Shown: piece after piece, positions 47,810 to 62,152 of the stretch | Numbering within the stretch: the first letter of the stretch is position 1 | How the letters are laid out: every line of letters begins with the position of its first letter | Assembly: GCA_027704905.1 (NCBI GenBank) | Contig: CM051002.1 | Coordinates: 12,538,228-12,602,227, forward strand | Reading direction: 5' to 3' | DNA length: 64,000 nt | From: Muraenolepis orangiensis | Lineage: Eukaryota > Chordata > Actinopteri > Gadiformes > Muraenolepididae | Translations under genes and position numbers: made by a program | Notes under the pieces: generated by a model | What the model saw: the letters and a program-made list of their open reading frames with translations, nothing else | Databases searched by the model: none | Told to the model about the DNA's origin: nothing

Positions 47810-48900
47810 GTGAGGAGAACAGCCCCTAATTCTGCCCTGCCTCCCCCACCAGTGGCCTCAGTGTCGGTGGAGCAACCGGCACCAACAAGGAACTGCCCTG
47901 GTCGACAACCCTGTCTGCCAAGACCCCCGACGACTAATACAGCCACGGTGTGTACCCCCAGACTCTCTGCGGAGGTAACTGTTAGGGCCGTACTGGAGCA
48001 GAATACCGAAGGACTGTCGGTGGAACAGCAGCAACGACTATGGGAAGTGCTGTTTGAGCACCGGGAAGCCTTTGCAACCTCTCCCACTGATGTTGGCCGC
48101 ACTCCTATGGTCGAGCATGAGATTGACACCGGCACAGCTCACCCCATCCGGCAACGTCCTCGCCGTCTACCCGTACGCCGTCTACCCGAGGCAAGCAGCA
48201 GCAGAACAATGTCTGGAGGAGATGCGAGCAGCGGGAGTCATAGAACCTTCAGACAGCCCATGGATGTCGCCAGTGGTGATGGTTCCGAAGAAGGGCGGCT
48301 CTTGGCACTTTTGTGTGGACCTTCGCAGACTTAATGAGGTCATAGTCAAGGATTCATACCCTTTGCCTCGAATCGACGAGTCCCTGGACGGGATTAAGGG
48401 CTCCGCCTGGTTCTCGTCCCTTGACCTAAGGAGTGGCTATTGGCAGGTGCCACTTTCTGCTGAGGCACGACCGAAAACAGCCTTTACAACGGGCTCTGGG
48501 CTATGGCAGTTCACCACCATGCCTTCTGGTCTATGTAATGCTCCGGCCACGTTTGAAAGGCTCATGGTGAAAGTGTTGGTCGGAGTCCCAACAAAGAACT
48601 TACAGGTCTACCTGGATGATGTCCTTGTCCATGGATAGGACTTCGACACTGCTTTGGCATCACTTCGCCTGGTCATCTCCAAAATACAGCAAGCTGGGCT
48701 CAAGCTGCACCCGGAGAAGTGCAACCTGATGCGGAAGGAGCTCACCTTCCTGGGCCATCGAGTTAGTGGCGAAGGGGTTGCCACTGAAGATGGGAAAGTC
48801 GCCGCAGTCCGAGACTGGCCATCCCCAAGAACCTGTCTGAGCTGCGGTCCTTCCTGGGGCTCGCAGGGTTCTCCACAGTGGCCGCACCTCTGAACCGCCT
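47810..48900 (+). pseudogene. Gypsy reverse transcriptase, frameshifted
   Basis: The start in one frame (VEQQQRLWEVLFEHREAFA, EHEIDTGTAHPIRQRPRRLP) shifts near 48180 to the frame with SDSPWMSPVVMVPKKGGSW, FSSLDLRSGYWQV, TMPSGLCNAPATFERLM and YLDDVLVHG, the catalytic YLDD. A TAG follows at 48636. Reading continues with LKLHPEKCNLMRKELTFLGH and another frameshift near 48830, where about seven residues of the connection region are also deleted. Confidence 0.87.
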
Positions 48901-49294
48901 GACGAACAAAAATGTTCGCTTTGAGTGGGGCCCAGACCAACAGCAGGCATTTGAGACACTCAAGGCCGCCCTATGTCAGTCACCAATCCTGACAACTCCC
49001 GACCCAGATGGAGAGTTTGTTCTCGACACGGATGCAAGCAATGATGGCCTGGGGGTAGTCCTGGCCCAGGTGACCCCGGACGGTGAACAGCACAGCAGGA
49101 CATTCTCTAAACCCGAACGCAATTATTGCGTGACTCGGAGGGAGCTGCTTGCGGTCGTGGAGGCAGTGAACCACTTCAAACACTACCTCTGTGGTCTCAA
49201 ATTCCTCATCCGGACAGACCATGCGTCTCTCAAGTGGTTGCTGTCCTTCAAAGAACCAGAAGGACAAGTTGCGAGATGGATTGAGCAACTCCAA
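48878..49294 (+). pseudogene. Gypsy RNase H, interrupted by a DNA transposon
   Basis: RLTNKNVRFEWGPDQQQAF leads into FVLDTDASNDGLGVVLAQ (first catalytic Asp), RELLAVVEAVNHFKHYLCG (catalytic Glu), and IRTDHASLKWLL (catalytic Asp). It breaks at QLQ, where the Harbinger-like element begins, and resumes at 50108 with EYNFTIVHRKGDSH and NADGLSRRP. Confidence 0.87.
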
Positions 49295-50104
49295 TGCCTC
49301 GTTTCCACCAAAGCAAGCCTAGTTCTAGCTCTCGGGTGGCGCGAGAGCCAGTTCGCAGTTGGTTCAATTGGCGAGCACGTCATGACGTCACTGCTTTCCC
49401 AGCAGCTCGCGCCAACATCCACAACAGTGGATTACATGATGGATGTAAAAGTGTTGCTCCTGGCTTTGAGGCTACAAACAGCTGCTCGTCTTTAGTGCTA
49501 TGGACGCGATTACGTTGAAGCCCCTAACTGTGATAAAGGGAAAGATTTATAAAGTAAAACTTACCAGGACCAGAGTGACAGCAGCGGATCATCAGTTTGT
49601 TATCGATTAGCTCCTCGTATCGTCCAGTTTGTTATCGATTAGCCCCTCGTATCGTCCAGTTTGTTATCGATTAGCTCCTCGGTCCTGTCCCCCGCTGAAG
49701 ACATCTCACGCTGCAGTTTTTCTAATAGCGGTTTGTTCTAGAAGCTCCTCTAGTTTATTGTGACCTTCTGCCGAGGACAACAACGCAAACAAACACAGTT
49801 TGTCTCGTCCTCGGACCACTGTCACGTTCACGGAGAATTTTACTGATTTTAAAGATGGCGGAAAAAAACTTTGAGTTTGTTTCGAGTTTGTCCGATAAGC
49901 CCCGCCCCCAGCCCCGATAAGCCCCGCCCCCAGCCCCTGACGTAGTGGAGCCTGTTGGCTAGCCCAGCTTCGAAGTGGAGCTGCAAACAAACCACTTAAC
50001 GGAGCCAGAAAGTGGCTCCATTGCGGTGGAAACCCAAAGAACTGGTTCGAGATGACGCGCAAGCTCCGAACCAGCTCTCAAAACAGCTTGGTGGAAACGA
50101 GGCA
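49295..50104. mobile_element. Harbinger-like MITE, 810 bp, in Gypsy RNase H
   Basis: Perfect 17-bp inverted ends, TGCCTCGTTTCCACCAA. Flanks are CAA (49292-49294) and TAA (50105-50107), consistent with a three-base target duplication with one mutation; removing the element and one triplet restores the RNase H reading frame. The interior is shared with 41537-42950, including the repeated TTGTTATCGATTAGC and CCCCGCCCCCAGCCC blocks. Confidence 0.75.
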
Positions 50105-50326
50105 TAAGAGTACAATTTCACCATCGTTCACAGGAAGGGGGACAGTCACACTAATGCGGATGGACTCTCCAGGCGTCCTTGTGGGCCAGACTGTGTTCAC
50201 TGCAGCCGCACTGAGATGAGAGACTCCGAGGCTGTGAAGGAGCAGGGGGCAAGATGTATGGCACTGCGTTTGGATGACCCAGCTGATTAGGCCAAGGAAC
50301 AGAGAGAGGACCCAGATCTGAGCACA

Positions 50327-51396
50327 GTGTTGGGATGGTTGGAGGGAGGCCAACGGCCCGAATGGCCCGAAGTGGCTTCTGCCAATCCTTCGATCAGGGG
50401 GTTGTGGTCCCAGTGGGAGAGCTTGGCCCTCCGAGATGGAATTCTCTGGAGACGGTGGAAGGAACCAGCCACGAGTAGAGAGAGGTGGCAAGTAGTGGTG
50501 CCGAAGAGTCGGCAGGGGGAGGTGCTGGAGTTCAATCATGGACTGCATGGGGTCGGCCACTTTGGGGTTTACAAAACGCTTAAGAGGGTTTGCCAGGCAT
50601 TCTACTGGGGCACATGTAGGCGAGACGTGGAGACCTTCTGTCGGAGATGTGACCCCTGCGTGGCCCGCAAGGGTCCAGCGGGCCAGAGTAGAGCGCCTCT
50701 TCAGCAGTATCGGGTAGGGGCACCCATGGACCGAGTCGCTGTCGCCGTGCTGGGTCCCCTTCCTCGCACACCACGTGGTAATCGCTATGTGGTAGTTGCC
50801 ATGGATTATTTCACCAAGTGGCCCGAGGCCTATGCTGTGCCTGACCAGGAGGCTCGCACCGTATGTGAGGTGCTGATTGAAGGGATGTTCAGCCGGTTCG
50901 GGGTTCCAACTGAGTTGCACTCTGATCAAGGGAGGAACTTTGAAGCCCACCTCTTCGCTGAAATGTGTAGACAGCTGTCTATACACAAGACGCGCACCAC
51001 ACCTCTCCACCCCCAGAGTGATGGGCTGGTGGAGAGGTTTAATCGCACCCTGGGAGCTCAGCTTGCCCTGGTGGTGGCCAAGGACCAGAAGGACTGGGAT
51101 CTACAGCTGCCACTGGTCCTGATGGCCTGCCGGTCAGCTACACAGGAGACAATGGGATGTACACCTGCCCTGCTGATGTTCGGTAGGGAACTTAGAACGC
51201 CGCCTGCTCTTGTGTACGGACAGCCTCCGGATGCCCCTCAAGCACCGGCTGGCCTGGAGTACGCTGCCCAGTTAGCGGAAAGGCTGGAGGTGGCACATGA
51301 GTTTGCCAGGAAACAATCTGAGGTGGCAGGGACCCGGCAGAAGAGAGCCTATGACCAGCACACACGAAGGGGACACACTTTCAGGCTGGAGACCTA
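50327..51396 (+). pseudogene. Gypsy integrase
   Basis: 356 open codons. An HHCC zinc motif lies at residues 71-78 (HGLHGVGH) and 105-108 (CRRC). The core has RYVVVAMDYFTKWPEAYAV, ELHSDQGRNFE (Asp 200) and GLVERFNRTLG (Glu 236), 35 residues apart as in DDE(35). The first catalytic Asp, expected in the segment before LGPLP, is Ala 140 here. The frame stops at 51396, just after RRGHTFRLET, which cuts off the GPY/F end. The sequence upstream to 50108 also has a stop at 50288. Confidence 0.87.
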
Positions 51397-51399
51397 GTG

Positions 51400-51856
51400 T
51401 GGGTTTATGGACCAAAAAGATCCAAAGGGAGGTCACCAAAACTGTAGAGTAACTGGGACCGCTCCATGACCTTGCCGGGTCATGGAGCGGGTTGGTGAGG
51501 TCGTGTACAGGTTGAAGTTGGCGCCACGGGGGCGGGTTGTGGTGCTGCACCGGGATCGGTTAGCCCCATACCTGGGTACGGCTCAGCCATTTTATGGTCA
51601 GGTTCCCCAGACCCCATCGCCAAGCCAGCTGCCTGCACGCAGGGGGGTGGACCCCCCACAACGTTCTTCGATCAGCTCACGGCGTTCCTCGGTTCAGCCT
51701 GATGGGGTGCAAGTTACACCCTTTGGGGCGGTTGTTCCTCCCCGGGGACATCAGGAAGAGTCGGCAGGGGTGCCAGGCCGGCCTGTGAGGAAGCGTAATG
51801 TTCCACAGCGTTATCAGGACTTTGAGCTTGAGCTCCTCGGGGACGAGGAGATTTAG
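51400..51856 (+). pseudogene. Gypsy pol C-terminal tail
   Basis: After the stop, another frame (51482-51856) reads VGEVVYRLKLAPRGRVVVLH, DRLAPYLG, then a Pro/Arg-rich tail, KRNVPQRYQDFELELLGDEEI and stop, immediately before the polypurine tract. This is the usual end of vertebrate Gypsy pol. Confidence 0.8.
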
Positions 51857-51868
51857 AAGGGGGGGCAG

Positions 51869-52085
51869 TGTAACGCTGTGGCCTGGCCGACCATGGGTCT
51901 CCCTCCAGGACAAAGGGGGTTTGGGAGTTCATTGGGTGTTGTATGTGTGTGTTTGTTTACCTGCATGTGTTTGAGGGGAAGTGTCCACTATAGAGGGTCA
52001 TTGGCTGCGAGCGCTAGGGGGAGCAGGTTGCGTGGGAACGGGAGTGAGAGAGTCACACGAGAGTTGGAACGGGAACGGGAACGTA
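51869..52085 (+). repeat. Gypsy 3' LTR, truncated
   Basis: Starts TGTAACGCTGTGGCC and matches the 5' LTR for about 210 bp with few differences, then stops at GGAACGTACATATA, where the TA repeat takes over. The last 240 bp are missing. Confidence 0.85.
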
Positions 52086-52145
52086 CATATATATATATAT
52101 GTATGTATATATACATACGTATGTATATATACATACATATATATT

Positions 52146-53130
52146 ATCCAATCATATTTCAGCCATAATGTGTTGCCAGGGTCCAAGAAATCTGCCTTTA
52201 GGCCTTCAGAATCAACAGTGCAGGGCACCTGGAGCTTAAAGTGAACGGAAAGGATACGCACTCTTGAGAGGCAGAGCTATGCAGAGCTAGCAAACCCCAA
52301 CTTGAACAAGATCATTTGTGTAGATTTCTACAAGCTGTTTTTTTGGAACTGAAACACACAGATAAACTTTACAACAGAGTCCAGTGGCGGCTGGCCCATA
52401 GGGGGCGATGGGGCACCGCCCCCCCTAAACCACGCACAAACATTATTATTAATAATAAAAAAATATATATATATATAAATTGTCAATATGTGTGTGTTTA
52501 AAATATGGAATGCACCCAGAAATATGTGTAAAATATGATTTTAAAATAATTTGCGCAACATAATATGCTTTTTTTTTAGTACACTACTGTATGACGATGC
52601 TGGGGGGGCTGTAGAGAAATAGCCCCACGGAGGCGGGTCTCTGTAGCAGTTTAGCCAATTGCTGATTCAACATATAAACGAGTGACATAAAATGTAGCCA
52701 ATCAGCGTCCTCCAAACGTCTTCGGGGGGGCTGTTTCAGAACAGCCCTCGCGGAAGACGTTTGGAGGACGCTGATCGTCATACATTCAACAGCATCGTCA
52801 TACATTCGGATGCAGCCTTAAGGCTGCAGACCCTGAAATGGAACACGGCCATCCTGTCTAAAATAATAGACTGTGTGAAGTTCTGTGGTGCCTTTGAGCT
52901 GGCCTTGCGTGGCCATGATGAAAGTGATGGACAGAAGGGCGACATTTCAATACAAAAAGTAATTGTATATAATGTAATTAACAATATGTAATTGTAAATA
53001 AAAATAAATGGTATAGCCCCCCCTGGTGAAAAATGCACCAGCCGCCACTGACAGAGTCATTGAAGTCTTCTTGAGGAAAGAAAGGAGGATGGATTTTGTA
53101 GTCAAATAATCAGTTGTTTTGGTGAGTTTG
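52146..53130. mobile_element. relic of the 11845-13033 hAT-like element beside copy C
   Basis: 52145-52373 and 53059-53130 match 12480-12176 of the copy A flank in reverse complement. It is interrupted by the 669-bp hAT MITE. The outer end toward 11845 has been deleted, joining it directly to the 3' exon of copy C. Confidence 0.65.
52382..53050. mobile_element. hAT non-autonomous element with perfect 8-bp TSD
   Basis: Ends CAGTGGCGGCTGG and CCAGCCGCCACTG (perfect 13-bp inverted ends), flanked by ACAGAGTC at 52374-52381 and 53051-53058. It contains a perfect hairpin at about 52701-52774 (22-bp arms) and a transposase scrap at about 52825-52925 (ILSKIIDCVKFCGAFELALR then GHDES), typical of ZMYM-like hAT proteins. 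This suggests an internal-deletion derivative of an autonomous element. Confidence 0.88.
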
Positions 53131-53174
53131 CATTTGCATTATGCTGTAAACATTTAGTTGGACTCTCCTTGTTC

Positions 53175-56755
<3,581 letters not shown>

Positions 56756-56980
56756 TGTGCTGCCTGACAGTAGTTCACCCGAGAGTATATCGCTTCTCGG
56801 AACCAAACTGTTTAACCCGTTGAAACTCCGCCTGGTGAAAACTCTGCATTCCTGGCAACGCCCGTTGGTCGCATTCCTGGCAACGCCCGTTGGTCGCCTC
56901 AACGCGCATGGCTCTTACAATGCATACAGTATCACAGATAGTGTTTTAGTTTTATACTTAGGGTATAAAAATACACTACA
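56756..56980 (-). mobile_element. ERV 3' LTR next to copy C
   Basis: Bounded by TGTGCTG and CACTACA with the polypurine tract CCCCCCTTTGG just beyond. From 56845 to 56980 it is almost identical to the LTRs at 16412 and 18795, including the doubled CGCCCGTTGGTCGC motif; the rest differs. It inserted exactly in the 5' non-coding exon of copy C (after CAGATGAAT). Confidence 0.7.
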
Positions 56981-58600
56981 TATCCCCCCTTTGGGACTCT
57001 ATAAAGAAGTCCCAATACAAAAATGTTTACACAAATTTTAAAACCATGATATACCTTCAATTGCATCATCATTCTGCTTCACAATTAACAGTGCATGGTT
57101 CACATATGTTCGCATAAAGAGTCATAGCACAAGTCAACTGACAATTTGAAAAACCATATGCGATTGTACTGCATACATTGTTGTAACATCAAAAAAACCA
57201 TCAGTCACTGTTCTCCTTCAGGACTTCCTGAAAAATGAATTGTTCACAAGGTTCATGCATGCGTTAGTTCAAGCATTGCAACTCTGATTAAACCCCTTTC
57301 TGTGAATATTGCATAATGTGGTATTATCACTCTCTGGTATCTCAGTAAATATACTCTCTGGTAAATATGTATATAGGAGCACAGAATGAAAACTCAGATA
57401 TTTAGCAATAATAAAAAAACAATGTCCATGTTTTCTTATTCAAGATTACATTCCTTAAGGTCTTCATTTATGATTTACCATTCCCTGGGGGGAATAAAGC
57501 ACAAAACATTAAACACAATCAAAACAAACACAAAATCTGATAATCAGATATGAATAGGCTTCATAACCATTAAACCACACTTGTATCATTGCATCATATC
57601 AAAAACATATATCATGCATTTAAAATACCAATATCAATGGGATGAGTCGACCCATCATACCCGTAATACCGATTCTGAGGTATCTCAATTTTCACATTAT
57701 CATCTTGATAGAAGTTAATGTACGATCAGTGGTCCTAGGGGGCCTTTGATTCCCTAAGTCAGGTATTTTATCTGTGTGCTGTTCTAGTAAATATTCTTAA
57801 TGTTGCCGTAGGAGAAAAACCCCTGTTATCTGCATTGTGTGATGTTATTCAATGTATGTAGGTTGTGTTGGACTACAACCGCTGAGAAGTACCCAAGGTC
57901 CACATCTACCAGGATGGCAGATGATGTGACTTGGATCTGGTATGGTCGCTTTATTTTTGGCTGGACTTAAGATGCAGACATATACCCAGTCCTCAACCTT
58001 GGGTGATGGTCCCCTGGGTGATGATTTGTCTGGGGTTGGATCGGCTGCCTGCTCCTGTTCCAACAAACACTCATAGACAGATGTGAGGCATTGTATACAT
58101 GTAGCTAGCATCTTCTAGCTGATCTGTTTCCTCACTATGCCTGAGTCTCATATAAGAGACAGTTAGTTAAGTCTCTTGACACTATTTAATTTCAATTTAA
58201 TTGTTCCATTAGCCCTTTCCACTCCTCCTGCTGACTCTGGATAGACAAACAAATACATTGTATTTGATTATTGTATGACATAAATCTAAACATGCTTGAA
58301 TAGGTCATACTTGAACGTAATCCATCGCTGTGTAGTTCTCTACGACATATTATGTATATAGAGATGTTTATCAATGAAAACCTTCAACTCTCCCCGTGCA
58401 GAGTGACTAACCCCTGTTTCAATCTGCATAATAACATTGCCAACCTGGCAGCATTGATAAAAAAGAAACCAAAACAAAAGATAAAATAAAATACAACAAT
58501 AAAAATCCCTCACTGCAACAATATTAACACAAATGAATCTCCAATGAAACAAACAAATCCCTCAATAAAACACAAATCCCTCAACAAAACACACAAATCC
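56981..58600 (-). pseudogene. ERV internal remnant with integrase motif
   Basis: On the minus strand near 58240-58190 a short stretch reads GGVERANGT, the retroviral integrase segment with the catalytic Glu. Flanking frames are broken by stops. The order, integrase then about 1.2 kb without recognisable env, then polypurine tract and 3' LTR, fits a decayed minus-strand class I-like ERV, probably the same family as at 16412-21860. No 5' LTR was found. Confidence 0.55.
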
Positions 58601-60343
58601 CCCAATGAAACACAAGATCAGCTACATCTTGTGGTCACCAGGGTGCCAAGAGAAAAACTCAGTCGGTGTCTTGCCAGACACCAAGGAGAAGCTTGAGATC
58701 ACTATAAGGGAAGGGAAGGACAGGGAAGGGAATCTTCACTTGAAAACTGACAAGCAGGGACCGCTTGGTTGACCCTGTCCCAGTTAGACAAGCACCTTAG
58801 GTGATTTCCTCCTCAATGTCTGCAGGCACGCACTGTATAAGCATCCTGAATTAACATATACAAAGAAATAAAAGATGAAAAGAGAAAACAATACAGTTGA
58901 AAACAAATGTCAATCATGCCTAGTTGTAAATCTTCAAATAACAAAACTTAACATTTGTGACTTTAACGTGTTAACAGTTTAACTATTTCCATTTGCTTTC
59001 ACTTATTCACAAAAAACACAACGCTTTGTTCCCCCAAACAGGAAAGTGCTGAGGTAACAAAACAAACCCCCAACCATCAAAGACAATCTTCAACTCACAG
59101 ACTATCAGTCTCAGACGGTCTCCTCACACGTCTGCACTTATCCAGGTTTCACTAACTAAACCCTTGGTGTTATATAAGAACCTCTCCTCATGAACCCCTA
59201 GGAGGTGGTTAAGACCAAAGCTAAATATGTTGAAAGCCACACGTTGATGTACCATAAACCATAGTGTTGTCACACTTTTGTTTACTCCATTTAAGACAGA
59301 AACAGATTTACTGAACATTTTGAATTGTTGTCCTACTTGAATAGCTCCCTTAGAGTTAGTCGTTTATTATCTTGTGTATTTTAAACTATTTTAGGTCTAA
59401 TCACTTTGTTGATAGTTTCTGAACATGTTTGTTTGTCACCATCTCTATTTTTGTAAAGCATCTTATGAAAAGCGCCAAATAAATCAAATTGATATGATTA
59501 TTGGCAACAAACCCTTTGCTTCAATTCCAGGAACATTATAATTATATGTGGTATATTTATTTATCACCGGTTGTATATCAGCTCATGTGCAATACAAATG
59601 TATTATACTGGCACGATAACATTATTGGCATACCATCAAAATAACTATTAACAAGCTGCTTTCTTGTCTTCCCAAATGGTGTCTTTGCAAGGTTGATGGT
59701 TCAACCGATTGGAGATAATGACCTCTGTTGCTTCTTTTACAATCTGGATGAATCACTACCATCGTCGTAGCTTCAGTATATTATGGTCATCGTCTTCTAC
59801 ACTATCGTCTTTCAGTTTTAGAATTTAGTTTAGAATTGAAGTATGCCAATTTAGAATTGGCATTTGTGGATCCAGTCTAGTGGGCGTGTCTTCTCCCTCA
59901 TGGTGGTGGAGTCACCACTGTGTGAAAAAGTGTGATGATCTTCTCCATACATTTCTAATAAAGCTTACTCTCTTCAATGTTGTGCACCTCTTAACAACTT
60001 CTGTCCTTCTCTATTGAATATGTAACCCAGGTCATGAAGACTGGTTACTGATGGATAGATGAGGATGTTCTGTCGGGTAATGTCACTGGTGAAAAGGAGG
60101 AGCAAGTCTGCCTAGCTTGACTGCTGCTGACTAGTGGCCAGCCAATGATACTAAGATCTGTGAATTCCCCCAATCAGACGGCACCCCTCTACTACTTGCC
60201 CCGCCCCTTCTCTGTCTCTGCCACTGCTCTGCTGTGAACCCCCACTCACACAGAACCAACCTGCGCTGAAGGAGAGAGACCTAGTCACAGAGCACAGGCA
60301 AATTAATAGTTTGAATCTAAAAGTGGGTATAGTGGACAGCGCG
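58601..60343. other. no gene recognised; possible LINE/SINE tail near 59460
   Basis: No conserved frame. 59455-59500 has TTTGTAAAGCATCTTATG followed by AAAGCGCCAAATAAATC, the kind of 3' tail seen in fish L2-like LINEs and SINEs. 58680-58740 has GGGAAGGGAAGGACAGGG purine repeats. The rest may be diverged ERV. Confidence 0.4.
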
Positions 60344-60621
60344 TGTTAGGCGGAGTGCGTTGCGGTGGAGATTTAATAGAACTTAGTAGTAGACAGCTTT
60401 CTTTAACCTTCACTAGGCATATTTATTCATATCGTGGTAGGAGAGATGCGGTTGTGGTGCCGCTCTGTATTCGATCCATACAACATCTGACCGGATAAGG
60501 TAGAGGCCACAGGTAGCGCGAGGTATAATCAGTGACGTCACGTCCTGGAAGCACTGCAGACAACATTGCCCTCTACAGGACACAATGAGCAAGGGCGCAC
60601 ATAATGGTACAACATTTAACA
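60344..60621 (-). repeat. Copia 3' LTR
   Basis: About 278 bp from TGTTAGG to TTAACA, next to CCCCCAC, on the minus strand a polypurine tract (GAGTGGGGG). It contains GAATAAATATG, a polyadenylation signal, on the minus strand. The left edge is assigned from the inverted TGTTA and is less certain than the right one. Confidence 0.55.
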
Positions 60622-60753
60622 CCCCCACTCGATCCTAGCTTATTGTGGTACATTTCCATAACAGGATACAAACAAAACAAATATTCTCCCCATTTGAACT
60701 TCAATACAAAATAAACAACAAAAATACAATGGCACATATGCATTTCTTGCACT

Positions 60754-62028
60754 TTAAGTGCCAAACAAATACTGAGAAAACTTTTTCAGTTGTAGCTTAG
60801 TGGCTGGTTTTGTCATTAGGTCAGCTACCATGTTGTCAGTAGGACAATATTCCAAAGATATCCTCCCACTGTTCACAGTTTCTCGGATAAAGTGATATTT
60901 AATATCGATATGTTTGCACCGCTGCCGATTTACTGGATTTCTGGCAAGTGCGATAGCTCCTTGGTTGTCATCGTAAACCTTGGTTTGCCCATATTGATAC
61001 TCATCAATACCCTTGAGTAGCTGTTGTAAATACATACACTCCTGTATGGCTGACGCTAAGGCCATGTATTCTGCCTCGCAGGTAGACAGTGCAACTGTTG
61101 GTTGTTTTCTATTCTTCCATGAAATGAGAGAGCTTCTCTCACTCAGACTGGCACAGTACCCTGTGGTGCTACGTCTGTCTGTAACCTCTGAGGCCCAGTC
61201 TGCATCACTATGGACTATTAGGCCCAGTTTACCTGCGTCATCCTTTTTAAAGCATAATCCACGGTCTGTTGTACCCTTAAGATACCTGAACACATGCTTC
61301 ACAGTGCTCCAATGCTCTTCACTTGGTTCAGCTAAATGCTGGGAAAGTTTACTGACCACAAAACTTAAATCTGGTCTAGTGCACGTAGCCAAATAGATCA
61401 GACTTCCTACTGCCTCTCTATACATCCTTGGCTCTTCCATTTTTACAGCATTTTCTGTGTATTCAAGTTTAGATTCACATGGGGTTTCTCTGACCCTACA
61501 ATCTTGCATTCCAAATCTGGAGAGGATTTTGTTCACATACCTTTCCTGTGACATTGTGACTTGACCCTCTGACTGGTTAAAATCTATACCAAGAAAATAG
61601 TTTAATTTCCCCAGGTCTTTCATTTTAAACCTATCAGTGAGCATCATTTTGACACTTTTCACAACCTCCTCATTGTTAGCAGCAATTATCAGATCATCAA
61701 CCCATACAATCAGAATCACTTTTTCGTTTTGTTTTTCCCTTGTGTATTGACAGTGATCAGCAGGATTTTGTTCAAAACCATTTTCAGTGAGATATCCATG
61801 TAACAGGGCATTCCAGTTTCTGCCTGACTGCTTTAGACCGTATAGGGACTTCTGTAATTTGCATACTAACTTTTCTCCAGTTTTTGACTTTTTCTCATAA
61901 CCTTCAGGTTGTTCCAAATAGACCTCACAATCAATGGGTGCATGCAGATATGCAGTTTTCACATCCATTTGGTGTAAAACTAATTCTTCCTGCACTGCCT
62001 TTTGCATGACAACTCTAACAGTTGTCAT
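60754..62028 (-). CDS. Copia reverse transcriptase and RNase H
   Basis: 424 codons open without a stop. RT: QMDVKTAYLHAPIDCEVYLE (catalytic Asp), KSLYGLKQSGRNWN, ILIVWVDDLIIAANN (the Copia VDD box), MKDLGKLNYFLGI. RNase H: LIVHSDADWASEVTDRRSTT, LSTCEAEYMALASAIQE, VYDDNQGAIALARNP and KHIDIKYHFIRE. All catalytic acids are present, and the C-terminus TKPATKLQLKKFSQYL is normal. Reading continues in another frame at 62029-62150. Confidence 0.92.
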   Translation of the reverse strand: MTTVRVVMQKAVQEELVLHQMDVKTAYLHAPIDCEVYLEQPEGYEKKSKTGEKLVCKLQKSLYGLKQSGRNWNALLHGYLTENGFEQNPADHCQYTREKQNEKVILIVWVDDLIIAANNEEVVKSVKMMLTDRFKMKDLGKLNYFLGIDFNQSEGQVTMSQERYVNKILSRFGMQDCRVRETPCESKLEYTENAVKMEEPRMYREAVGSLIYLATCTRPDLSFVVSKLSQHLAEPSEEHWSTVKHVFRYLKGTTDRGLCFKKDDAGKLGLIVHSDADWASEVTDRRSTTGYCASLSERSSLISWKNRKQPTVALSTCEAEYMALASAIQECMYLQQLLKGIDEYQYGQTKVYDDNQGAIALARNPVNRQRCKHIDIKYHFIRETVNSGRISLEYCPTDNMVADLMTKPATKLQLKKFSQYLFGT

Positions 62029-62152
62029 GTCAGCTGTAGGTGAGAAAGTTTCCTCATAGTCAATGCCTTGTTTTTGGCTGTAACCCTTTGCAACAAATCT
62101 TGCCTTATACTTGTCTGACCCATCAGTATCACACTTGAGAGTATAGACCCAC

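Larger units (their letters stand above)
45311..52085 (+). mobile_element. near-complete Gypsy (Metaviridae) retrotransposon
   Basis: Order: 5' LTR (45311-45764), primer-binding site (TTGGTGTCAGAAGTGGG at 45765), gag, protease, RT, RNase H, integrase, polypurine tract (AGAAGGGGGGGCAG at 51855) and 3' LTR (51869 to about 52085, truncated). The LTRs are nearly identical where they overlap, pointing to a recent insertion, yet gag and pol carry several frameshifts and a Harbinger-like insertion. The protease-RT-RNase H-integrase order is that of Gypsy. Confidence 0.93.
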
